Part shown: piece after piece, positions 35,301 to 44,100 of the stretch | Numbering within the stretch: position 1 is the stretch's first letter | Layout of the letters: each line of letters starts with the position of its first letter | Source of the DNA: Gnetum montanum | Taxonomy: Eukaryota > Streptophyta > Gnetopsida > Gnetales > Gnetaceae | Assembly (NCBI GenBank): GCA_015680685.1 | Contig: MNCI01006062.1 | Span: 71,015-122,437 of the forward strand | Reading direction: 5' to 3' | Length of the DNA stretch: 51,423 nucleotides | Notes under the pieces: generated by a model | Databases searched by the model: none | What the model saw: only the letters and a program-made list of their open reading frames with translations | What the model was told of the DNA's origin: nothing | Program-made: the position numbers and the translations under genes

Positions 35301-36480
35301 CATTATAGTAGCATGGTAAGTCATATGGGCAAGGATAAAACATTGGAACTTATGGATAGGTACTACTTTTGGCTTGGTATGATAACTAAATTTTTGAAAT
35401 TTATGGAGTGTGTGACTTGTCAAAAGTTCAAAGGAGGTAAAGGAGTAGATAGACAATATATGACTTTGCCAATTCCTAAGGATCCATGGGAAATTATTTT
35501 TATGGATTTTGTAAGTGATATTTCAAAAACTAAGAGTAGGAATGATGCAATTATTGTTTTTGTAGACAAATTCTCTAAGATGGCACACTTCATTCCATGC
35601 AAAAAGATGAGTGATGCTTCTTATGTTGGAAATTTATTTTTCCAACATGTTTTGAAGTTGCATGGAATTCTCTTGAATATTATTAGTGACAAAGAATCCA
35701 AATTCACTAATCACTTTTGGAAGCTCCTTTGGAAATTTTTAGGGACAAAACTAAATTTTTCTAGTGCATATCTTTCACAATCCAATGGCCAAACAAAGGT
35801 GGTAAATAAATCCATGCTAAACATATTAAGATGTTTATGTGATGGACAACCTAATAGGTGGAAAAACTTTTTGTGTCATTCTAAGTTTTCATATAATTGT
35901 GCTTTTCATGTTGCTATTAGTAAAAGCCCAATTGACATGAATTATGGTTTTTATCCTAGATGGTGGACACATTGAAGAGCTTTGATGGTGAAGCTCAATT
36001 TAGTGCTAATTTTGTGCAAGAGATGAGGGATCTCCATGCACAAGTGAAATCAAATATTGAGAATAAGGCTAAAGAGAGAGTCCTAAAGAGGAATGAGGGT
36101 AAATGAAAGCCAACTTTTGTTGTTGGTGACTTGGTTTAGATGCACGTGAAGAAGAAGCAATTAAGAGATGTCAACTTCTCTAAGTAGAAAGTCAAGAAGA
36201 TGGGACCTTTCAAAATTATGGCCAAGATTGATGATAATGCTTTTGAGATTGACTTACCAAATGATGTTGGTATGTATTTTGTGTTTAATACTTCCTAATT
36301 TGTGCACTATCATGGATTAGTTAATGAGAAGACCATACAAGGTAGAATCGATGAGTTAAAGGCAACTATTGATTAGTCTAAGCCTTCAATGGAGAGGAAA
36401 GTAATCATACTCAAGTGGAGGGAAGATTCTAGCACTTGAGGAGTCAAGAGGCATGAGTACTTGATCCATTGGAAGGTTCA
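35254..36480 (+). pseudogene. Integrase with chromodomain-like tail, chromovirus
   Basis: A 220-codon open stretch (35,313-35,975) is the longest uninterrupted retroelement ORF in the window. The HHCC zinc residues are present: KHYSS and SHMGKDK, then ECVTCQ. The core has IFMDFVSDI and IISDKESKFTNHFWKLL, but the third catalytic residue is changed: NGQTKVVNKS has Lys where the family has Glu (NGQTEVV), so it should not catalyse strand transfer. After a frameshift come KPTFVVGDLV and, at about 36,400-36,510, KRHEYLIHWKVQPIDDVV, the chromodomain core (usually EYLVKWKGYP...TWE). In element families of this kind the chromodomain directs insertion to heterochromatin. Confidence 0.9.
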
Positions 36481-36576
36481 ACCCATAGATGATGTTGTAT
36501 AGATCCATGAGAGAAAACATCATGAGTGGGGAATCACTACAACCCTTACTCCCTTGTTCACATGAGTTCACTTTTT

Positions 36577-36591
36577 GAAGGGTGGGAGAGC
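36577..36591 (+). other. Polypurine tract of the chromovirus
   Basis: GAAGGGTGGGAGAGC directly before TGGTGTAGGGATACC. Purine-rich tract plus TG start is the usual plus-strand priming arrangement, and it follows the integrase end by about 100 bp. Confidence 0.7.
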
Positions 36592-37436
36592 TGGTGTAGG
36601 GATACCTCTTCTAATCCCTTTGTTCTTTCCCTATATGTGTGCTTTGTCTAAGATTTGGGCTCTTAGAAGAGACATCTCGAGAGACTAGAGACATTTGGGT
36701 CGAGTTGAGAGCTTACAAGAAACATCTAAAAATTTGACAGACATCTCAAGAATGCATGAGACATATTAGACATCAAACAAGATGTCTTACATGTGTGGAG
36801 ATATCTCAACCAAAGCTGATATGTCTTACCTCAATGGACAATTTTCTTAGCGAGATATCCCAAAAAGATCAAAGATGACCCAAATGTGTAGGGAAACTTC
36901 CAAAATTGTTGTTCCAAGTTTAGAAACAACCAAGGCAAGGTGGAAAAAGATGAAAACATCATGGGAACTTCAAGTTGAACTTGAGAAAGGTTTCCTAGGG
37001 TTTTTGTTTTGTTTGGTTAATAAACATGGGTTGTGTTTCATGCTTGTACCATGGAGAGATGTGAGTGAGACGTCATGAGATGACAAGAGAGCACATGTGA
37101 AGAGTGCTTAAGTGTGTTTGCATCTCTTCGTCAATTGAGGGAGTATTGTCCTAGTGTCTATTGTATCTTATAAATTGAGATCTTAGTCCTGAGTTGTGGG
37201 AGAGATTCTCCATCAATTATGTTTCACTTTGAAAACAACCATTGTGTGATTGTAGAACCTCATGCTCTACAACATAGTTTAAGTGTTTGGAGAGGTTTTT
37301 GGATGTTTTTGTGGGTTGTTGAATCATGTTGTAATCTCTTTAAATAATATGCTAGCTTGTTTTCTAGCATATTATTTGTCTTTTCATAATATCTAGATTT
37401 AGTGTTGGAAGGTGATTTAATATTAGAATGTTGATC
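36592..37436 (+). repeat. 3' LTR of the chromovirus
   Basis: It starts TGGTGTAGGG (or TGTAGGG at 36,595) after the polypurine tract and probably ends at GTTGATCA near 37,436, just before LINE coding sequence resumes at about 37,450. It contains many 'gagacatct'/'agatatctc' words, a TATAAA at 37,169-37,174 and a perfect 14-bp inverted repeat at 37,342-37,377. The 3' boundary is a judgement, not a measured alignment, because the 5' LTR is missing. Confidence 0.6.
37342..37377. terminator. Perfect 14-bp inverted repeat in the LTR
   Basis: The arms AAATAATATGCTAG (37,342-37,355) and CTAGCATATTATTT (37,364-37,377) are exact reverse complements around an 8-nt loop, CTTGTTTT. It lies about 170 bp downstream of the LTR TATA box. 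In RNA this would form a hairpin, possibly tied to 3' end formation or packaging of the element; function is inference. Confidence 0.5.
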
Positions 37437-37449
37437 ATAATATTTGTTT

Positions 37450-38280
37450 TTTTTCCCTACTTTATTTTGGTTCTTTGTTGATGAACTTAATAAGTGGATA
37501 CATAAAATACTAACCTAATTTGCCATTACAGTTGTAAGTATTCCTATCAAACAATTACTTTATGCTAATGATATTCTCTTAATTTCGAATGGAATTGAAG
37601 GATTGCAGCAAATGCTACATACTATTGATGACTTTTGTCAACATTCAAGAATGAAGGTTAATGCCCAAAAAACTAAAATCATGATTTGTGGCACATAATA
37701 AGATGTGCAATTTTACTATAGGAAATGAACATGTGGACATAACTTCTTATAAATACCTTGACATAGAATGCTCATGTAATTAAAAATGGAATTAGTACAT
37801 TACTCAAAGAGTTGCAAATGGTATGAAAGCCTTATTTGCTTTAAAAAGTAAATGTAACAAGAAATCTATTTTGATTTGGGATATTTGAAAATAATTCTAT
37901 GATGTCATTCAACCAACTATTCTTTATGGGTGTGTTGTCTAGGGTCTTGCTCTATCAAATAAATATTGGAAATAGATAAAAGAAATTCAAAAGCTTTTAT
38001 TGCTTGATGAATTAAAATTGAGAGGACAAACATACTTTGATATTATGCTTCTCGAAGTAGAGATGATGCTCTTAGAAGCTGAAGTAATTTGCTGGTTTAT
38101 AGCCTCCACTCGTAATCTTTTTGAATCTTCATTGGATAAGTACTTCAAGAAAGTAATGATGGAAACCCATGATAAAGCATAACTTTAGGAGGAAGTTCTA
38201 TGACTTCACAAATAGAATTTTTAAGAGTACATTCTTTATTTTGATCCTAAGCAAGTTTGTGAATTGGTAAAATAAATAGT
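37450..38280 (+). pseudogene. LINE reverse transcriptase C-terminal fragment
   Basis: The plus strand, with frameshifts, reads FVDELNKWIHKIL (about 37,470), then SIPIKQLLYANDILLISNG and KVNAQKTKIMICGT (37,530-37,700), then RVANGMKALFALKSKCNKKS, ILYGCVV, and LLLDELKLRGQTYFDIMLL and KYFKKVMMETHDKA (38,000-38,182). These match the C-terminal RT region of the LINE at 18.4-19.1 kb in order. The active-site box is again YAND. It starts in mid-domain right after the chromovirus LTR, so its 5' part was lost or displaced. It lies about 2.8 kb upstream of the intact ACC oxidase gene, in the same orientation. Confidence 0.85.
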
Positions 38281-40910
38281 ATTTCAAAAACTTTGAGAAA
38301 CAATATAAACTATTTTAAAATTTTAAATTAAAGTAACATCATACTAAATTTTCAATTTCAATTTCAATATAAACTATATTGAATTTTTTCAAATTTCATC
38401 AAAGTTTTCGAGTTACTTTACCCAAGTAACTAAAAGAAGGCTTTAAATCCTTAGCAGGTGGAGGTTGTTGAAAAAGAAGATGGAAAATTGTTCAAAGAAA
38501 TGTCTTGACTAAATATGAATAGCTTTGGTCTTGGTCTTACGTTGACAGCTGGAATGCATAGACAACCATACAAAATTGCAATAAATGAAACCATGAGTTA
38601 ATGGACTTTGAAAATTCTTTCCAATCCGCGTTAGAAAGTAATGTCCTTGTCACTTGCCAATGCGATGAAAATATGCCAAAATAAGGTCGGCTATGAAATT
38701 TTTTTTTCCAAATCCACGTGAAAAAGTAACATCATGCGACAGGAGTGGACCCAGCCAAAGAAAGAAGCAAGGACGGACGTTGCTTTTTGCGTGTTTTTTT
38801 TCTCTTCTTTTTGTTAATTTTGAAAGCCTTTGTAAAAGCACCATCCCACTAGTTTGTTGGCATTTTTAATAACACAAAGCTAAGGCTAAGTATACAGTTG
38901 TCAGAAACAGCACTAGGATCCTTACGATATGGTTATTTATTTCATAGTATTGTACTTAATATTGGGTTTATGTTTATGATCAATAAGAACTTAAGAACTG
39001 AGTGTTTTGCAGAAAAAGATAAGTCTAAAGGAATGTAATTATCTATCCTATACTCCTGTCATTAATACATGGGGTTATGAATACATGGGGTTATGAGTAA
39101 TAGGATTAACATTAAGAATTGAAACCAAGGCAGGTATGCTGTCTTTGCATCAAGAAAAAGCAAAAGTCTGCGGAGAAGATTGTGGGGACTCTGGTAAATG
39201 TGAAGGGGCGATCGACCGACGGGAGAAACAATGCCAAAACTGTCAATGTCGCTCTTTTTGATTCCTGCGTCTGCGTACCGAGGGGAATCTTTGACGGATT
39301 TTTCAAAGCAAAAGAAAAATTATGGCAATGGCATTATATTCCTGCTTCCTCCCCACCACCAGACTGAGCTAAACCAAATCCAACCGTTTTCCGCACGCCT
39401 GAGAGGAACGCAGAAACCAAACCCATAACCAAAACCATTTCTATTGTTGGAACAGGCCTGCAATTTGGGTTGAATGTGGTCCCATTATTTGAGGACGAAC
39501 AGGGAAGTTTCCACGACGTGTTCATGGCTGTCTGAATGAATGTGTTATACACCTTTTTTACCTGCTTTATTTACTTTCGGTTGGGAGGTCACATAATAGC
39601 AGGCCTCGAATTTGACGGTCATTTAACAGAAAATGTATGTTGGATTAGATATAATTTATATTTATGCTGTTAAGAGTCAATACCAGAATCCCAATTTATG
39701 AATTTATGGAGCAGTTTCAAGTTCGAAAAAACACAGCAATCCGTTGCCACCAATTTCAACCTCAGCCTCTGTTTCACCCTGTAGTATCAACTGACAATTT
39801 TTGCAACAAACCATTAGTTAAAGGGAATGCGTTAACAAAATTTCTGTAGCATGCTTTCCCCGAAAGAATAGCCCTTATACGATCATACTGTTTGTTCGAA
39901 TGTATGTATATCCAGTTTGTCAAATTTCGAAATTCCAACCGTGCATAGTAGTGCTGTTTCATGATGCAGCCAGGCAGGGCAGTGGGCAAGGTAAATTCCT
40001 CGTGATTGCAAATTTCTAGACTACAGCAAAATCTTGAATATTCCAGACCTGCTTAGATTCCGAATCGAACAGGCCGTGCAGTGTCTGCATTGGATTGGCA
40101 GGTAAAAAACATTGGGGATATCAGGATTCAAGGTCTGCGTGTGGGCATGGCCATTGCCGGTCTGCCTGCCTGTGTTTGGCTACATCTGCTCTCCTCCTGC
40201 CATGATTCCCACATTTCCGCTGCTTTCACAGTCGCCGTAAATCTGACCCGGTCCAATTCAATGAACGACGGCGGCCCATTATGACGATCTTATATTTTGT
40301 GTATGACAGCTCCACAAATTCATTCTGTTTTGTCTTTCATTCTCTCCTTAAAATTAGTACCAACAATAATCCAACCGACTCTGCTAGTGCTATGGGCCAC
40401 GCACAGGGTTCAATTTCAAGCTTTACCAGTTGGACACGGAACCAAAGGGAAGCAGCAATCAATCTATGAATCACCAAATACTTGACCTCCACAGCGACTT
40501 TGAAATTTGTATGCCTTACTGGAGCATTAGTGACGGTTATTATTCACGTGCACATGCGTTTGGCTTCGGGGAAATGCACAAAACAATATATTTACAAATA
40601 ACAGGATTGCTCCCCAAATTTCTCCACAATTCAAGGATGGAAACCCAATTGCAGAGGGCAGTGACAGGCCACCACAAAGAGACAGATTGTAAGGCAACTA
40701 TAATTCGCAGACCTATGTAAATATTCGTGTGTGTTTCCTCTGGATTATTGTGACAAATTCCAACAGGTGGGTTTTTTCCAATGTATTGGGGAAATAGTCC
40801 TGCTGCATGTGCGTTATGTGTCAGGGTTTTTCAATCTTACCTCGTCGCTTACTTGCTGACACGGACGCATGGTCCCCACAATCTTTCATCATTACGGAGG
40901 CGTGCCGTGA
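38281..40910. other. CpG-richer upstream region of the ACC oxidase gene
   Basis: No coding gene is supported here. From about 38.6 kb the sequence becomes visibly richer in G+C and CpG than the transposon-filled surroundings ('ggggcgatcgaccgacggg' at 39,206) and shows no retroelement motifs. CACGTG (G-box core) occurs at 38,715-38,720 and 40,545-40,550. TTTGAAAT at 40,499-40,506 is the reverse complement of the ethylene-response-type word ATTTCAAA. Short ORFs on both strands have no recognisable domains. I interpret this as unmethylated promoter-proximal DNA. Confidence 0.5.
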
Positions 40911-40913
40911 CCC

Positions 40914-40921
40914 TCTATTTA
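40914..40921 (+). promoter_or_regulatory. Candidate TATA box of the ACC oxidase gene
   Basis: CCCTCTATTTAGGG contains TCTATTTA about 135 bp upstream of the start codon. A start of transcription around 40,945 would give a ~110-nt leader with no upstream ATG, ending in AACAACATGG, a good plant initiation context. There is no stronger TATA word closer to the gene. Confidence 0.4.
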
Positions 40922-41054
40922 GGGCCATGCTAATGCCTGTTCTCAGCGTCAAGAGCTCAACAACAAGAGCAAGGTTAGAGCTGAGGGTGCTTCCAGATCC
41001 TGAAGCAAAGCTAACGTAAGCAGCAGTAGTAAGAAAAAGGCAAAAGGCAACAAC

Positions 41055-42386
41055 ATGGTGGTTCCTGTCATCGACATCGCAGGCCTGCACGGCGCAGACA
41101 GAGAGACAATCAAGACCCAGTTTCTGGATGCCATCGATCAAGTCGGCTTCTTCCAGGTATATCTCCATATTACTTGCTGTGTTTACAGAAGCAGATTTCT
41201 CACACATTATTATTTTCATGCATCCAAAAATCTTTACCCCAAACTTGGATCATACATACTGTACATGGTCTGAGTGCGATGGAATAAAGACGACGAAGGC
41301 ATGTGATTGTTAATATTGCTATGTTGATGTTGTCAGATTTTGAACCACGGCATCCCGGTGGACCTTTTGGAACGCGTCAAGCAGGTGGTGACAGACAACT
41401 TCAACAACGACAGGGAGCCCAAATTCAGGGAATCCGTGCCCTACCAAGTTCTGCAAAAGACCATTGAATCAGAAGAGGTGGAAGAGCACAAAACTGAGAC
41501 TCCTGCTCCTGATGAGAAGAAGATAAAAGACCTGGACTGGGAGGACATTTTCGCATTGCAGTACGAAGATCCCACCTACGAGTGGCCATCGCAGCCCAGC
41601 CACTTCAGGTAATTAAGCAACTAAAATGTGTGTTAAAATAGCAAGGTCAACATGGTTAGTTTTAACACATATTGAAGCATACATAATTAATTATTTGGTG
41701 ATGCTGATAATTAAAAGAACAGAGTATTGATAGGGATTATTAAGTGGCATATGTGATGTGATGTGTGCAGGGAGACCCTGAAGGAATTCGGGGCAGCCGT
41801 TCGGGCGTTGGCGGAGGAGTTGCTGGAGCTTCTGGACGAAGCCCTGGGCCTCGAGAAGGGCTACCTCCGGAAGGCTCTGGGCGGGGACGCTGCCTACTTC
41901 GGCACGAAGGTGAGCCACTACCCGCCATGCCCACGTCCTGGGAATGGGAACGACCTCATCTGGGGTCTCCGCGCACACACGGACGCGGGCGGCCTCATTC
42001 TTCTGTTCCAGGACGAACAAGTTGCCGGGCTTCAGTGCAAGAGCAAGGAGGGGCAGTGGGTGGATGTGCAACCGCTGAAGCACTCAATCGTGCTTAACAT
42101 GGGAGATCAGTTGGAGGCCATCTCCAACGGTCGCCTCCGCAGCGCCTGGCACCGCATCTACGCCACCCCCAACTCCACCCGCATGTCCGTCGCCTCTTAT
42201 TATAATCCCAATCTGCAGACGCTGGTCCAACCTGCTCCTTCTCTCCTTGCTCATCATGCCCATGCTGCTACTGCTGCTCAGGCTTACCCTCCCTACGTTT
42301 TCCGCGATTACATTAACGTCTACGCCAAGCAGAAGTTCCTGGCCAAGGAGCCGCGCTTCCCCGCCGCTGCCGCCGCCAGTAACTGA
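41055..42386 (+). CDS. ACO: 1-aminocyclopropane-1-carboxylate oxidase (ACC oxidase), three exons
   Basis: It converts ACC to ethylene using Fe(II), ascorbate and O2 (2-oxoglutarate-dioxygenase superfamily, cytosolic). Exons are 41,055-41,156, 41,337-41,608 and 41,771-42,386; introns of 180 and 162 bp have GT...AG ends, and the joined frame gives 329 aa (family about 310-330). N-terminal dioxygenase domain: PVIDIAGL, then GFFQ|ILNHGIP across intron 1, and DLDWEDIF. Catalytic domain: FGTKVSHYPPCP, GLRAHTDAGGLILLFQD, NMGDQLEAISNG, R262-M-S264. Fe ligands are His194, Asp196 and His252; Lys171 and C-terminal KEPRF (317-321) are also kept. Intron 1 is at the position typical of ACO genes; exon 3 appears to fuse the usual last two. 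Oddities: an Ala/His-rich linker (residues 281-296), Trp189 before GLRAHTD where angiosperm enzymes usually have Lys, and an Ala-rich tail. Exon 3 is strikingly G+C-rich. A close non-ACO dioxygenase is possible but less likely. Confidence 0.92.
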
Positions 42387-42517
42387 CTTATATTATTATT
42401 TCTCCCCCTCCCATTCTTCCTCTCTCTCTTAAATCATAAGGCTCCCTCATAAGTTGTGTATGCGGCAAATTTCGGAATGCCAGTTAAGTTTTGGGCTTCA
42501 TCCCACTTTGAGAGCAA

Positions 42518-42523
42518 AATAAA
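42518..42523 (+). terminator. Candidate polyadenylation signal, proximal
   Basis: AATAAA 132 bp after the ACC oxidase stop codon, in a C/T-rich then A-rich 3' region. A second AATAAA occurs at 42,669-42,674. Either gives a normal 3' UTR length for a plant gene. Confidence 0.45.
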
Positions 42524-42668
42524 ACAAGACAAGAAGGGACAAATCGCCCTTTCATTCTTATGGTCTAACCATGATGGTACTGTTGGGTTACCTCTGAGGA
42601 TCCTAAGCGTCATAGGAGGACAACCTCATGGCCTTGTTTCAACACTTCTTTGTATCACAATCATCATT

Positions 42669-42674
42669 AATAAA
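42669..42674 (+). terminator. Candidate polyadenylation signal, distal
   Basis: AATAAA followed by a T-rich tract ('gttttttcttttctttt'), a typical plant far-downstream context. It lies 283 bp after the stop codon. Confidence 0.45.
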
Positions 42675-42699
42675 GTTTTTTCTTTTCTTTTATATTAAA

Positions 42700-43376
42700 T
42701 CAAAGTATAGTTCTTTTCCTTTAAGCATATTATTTATCTTCTCCGTGAAGAATCATCATTTATCCTTGACATTTAGAAATAGGATGTCACACCGTCAATC
42801 TACTCTTCTTTCACAATGGCTTCAATAAATAATTTCAAAAATAATTCCTTATTTCTATGTTTTACAATCATGGTGACTTGTGGTAATTTGGAAATTATGA
42901 AGACTTTCATAAAAGTAAGAAGAAAGTAGTCATAAGAAAAATGTCGGGATGAAGAATAATAATACGTGAAATTAAGATACAATCTACCTTATAACTTTCC
43001 TTCACCATGTGATGAGTGGCAATGTAGCCCTACGCCCAATCATATGAATCATAGAGCATTCACACACGATCTAGTCAAATTCTATGGACTCTTTAGTTTC
43101 CAATACACTAGTCTTCTAGGAAGTGAACCTTTTCCTAAGATTGTTCGTTGTCTTCCCAATTACACTTGTGAAGTACAAAGGTATGGTTAAGCATAATTGA
43201 GGCATATGATTTTTATCATTTTATGTTTTATGTTCTTTGGTGAATGAAGGGAGAGATAAAGTAATTTAATGGTTAAGTTAATTTAACTAACTAATTGGTC
43301 TCTAACTAGACCTAACATAAGCATTCCGTCCCACTCCCCATACATGTCCTGAATCCACATATCCATTGTTGGGATA
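42700..43376. other. Gene-free stretch between ACC oxidase and element B
   Basis: AT-rich sequence with no recognisable coding or repeat content. The short ORFs are not supported. Confidence 0.55.
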
Positions 43377-43878
43377 CCAAGTGCTATGCTACTAGGTGTA
43401 CCAAGTAATAACACTGTTGGGATTACCAAGTGAATACAGGTTATGCTCGAAGCGATTGTACTTATGTATTTAATCTATCTAGCTCATCTCGCTTCATTAC
43501 TTGATTATCTTAATTACTGGAAAATCTTGAATAAATAACTAAAAGCATTAAATGCATGAATAAAACATCTTAAACTATCCAGAATGTTGCAAGGTTTATC
43601 AAGAAGCTTGTCTTTATTGTTACACACACTATCATTCTCAAGTACAATAATGCTCAAATAAAGATCTATACACTCAATGACTCCTACTACAGGCACTTGG
43701 GAAAATATTCAAACTTTTGAATGTAAAAATTGCAAGAGTTTGACTACTACTATGACTTGGATGCTACAAATGTGGTTGGTGAGCACATATTTATAAGAAG
43801 AACATACCCTGCATCGATGAGGTCATGTCGACACATGAAATAATGTGCCTCATCAACATAGCCAACCACACCCCATCA
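43377..43878 (-). repeat. 3' LTR of element B (~502 bp, outer end uncertain)
   Basis: On the minus strand the LTR starts TGATGGGGTGTGG at 43,878, directly after TGGGGGTA. It contains a TATAAATA box (43,788-43,795) and could end with CAACA at 43,377 (plus strand TGTTGGGATACC). The lower boundary is a guess by end motif: a near-repeat of the same word at about 43,429 is an alternative. No second LTR is present for comparison. Confidence 0.45.
43788..43795 (-). promoter_or_regulatory. TATA box in the LTR of element B
   Basis: Minus strand TATAAATA, about 85 bp inside the LTR from its U3 start. The same octamer occurs at a similar place (about 108 bp) in the element A 3' LTR. Confidence 0.5.
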
Positions 43879-43886
43879 TACCCCCA
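43879..43886 (-). other. Polypurine tract of element B
   Basis: Minus strand TGGGGGTA directly before the LTR start TGATGGGG. The same eight bases precede the element A 3' LTR, and both LTRs then begin TGAT. Confidence 0.6.
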
Positions 43887-44100
43887 CGATTGAATCAAAA
43901 ATCATCCTTGAGTTTCTTTACAAAATTGGGAAGGTATGAGATTATTGACTAATGCAAGACTTGACAAAATTGAGTGCCCAAGTGTATGAATTAACACATT
44001 ACAAAAATTGTATTGTTCATGACACAAAATTGAACACCATGACATGACTATGCAAAATCAAACAACACGTCCTCTAATGTCATGAAGTTGGTTAAAAAGA

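Larger units (their letters stand above)
35081..37436 (+). mobile_element. Chromodomain Ty3/gypsy element (chromovirus), 3' part with 3' LTR
   Basis: Integrase, a chromodomain-like tail, a polypurine tract and an LTR follow in order on the plus strand. gag, protease, RT and RNase H are missing because the element is truncated before the integrase zinc domain. The 5' edge is further scrambled by a local duplication at 35,081-35,300. The 3' end is the TG...CA-like LTR end near 37,436, after which LINE sequence begins. The target duplication cannot be checked because the 5' end is gone. Confidence 0.8.

Noticed and set aside
40821-41219. 132-codon minus-strand ORF
   Set aside because: It is antisense to the ACC oxidase leader and first exon, a shadow of its G+C-rich sequence.
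41691-42083. 130-codon minus-strand ORF and a plus-strand ORF in another frame (41,765-42,097)
   Set aside because: Both are shadows of ACC oxidase exon 3, which carries all the conserved dioxygenase residues in its own frame.
18189-42386. Inverted segmental duplication of a LINE-plus-ACO block between 18-20 kb and 37-42 kb
   Set aside because: Considered because both loci have a LINE next to ACO in the same relative orientation. By eye, the two LINE stretches are too diverged and the flanks do not match, so I kept it only as an alternative explanation.
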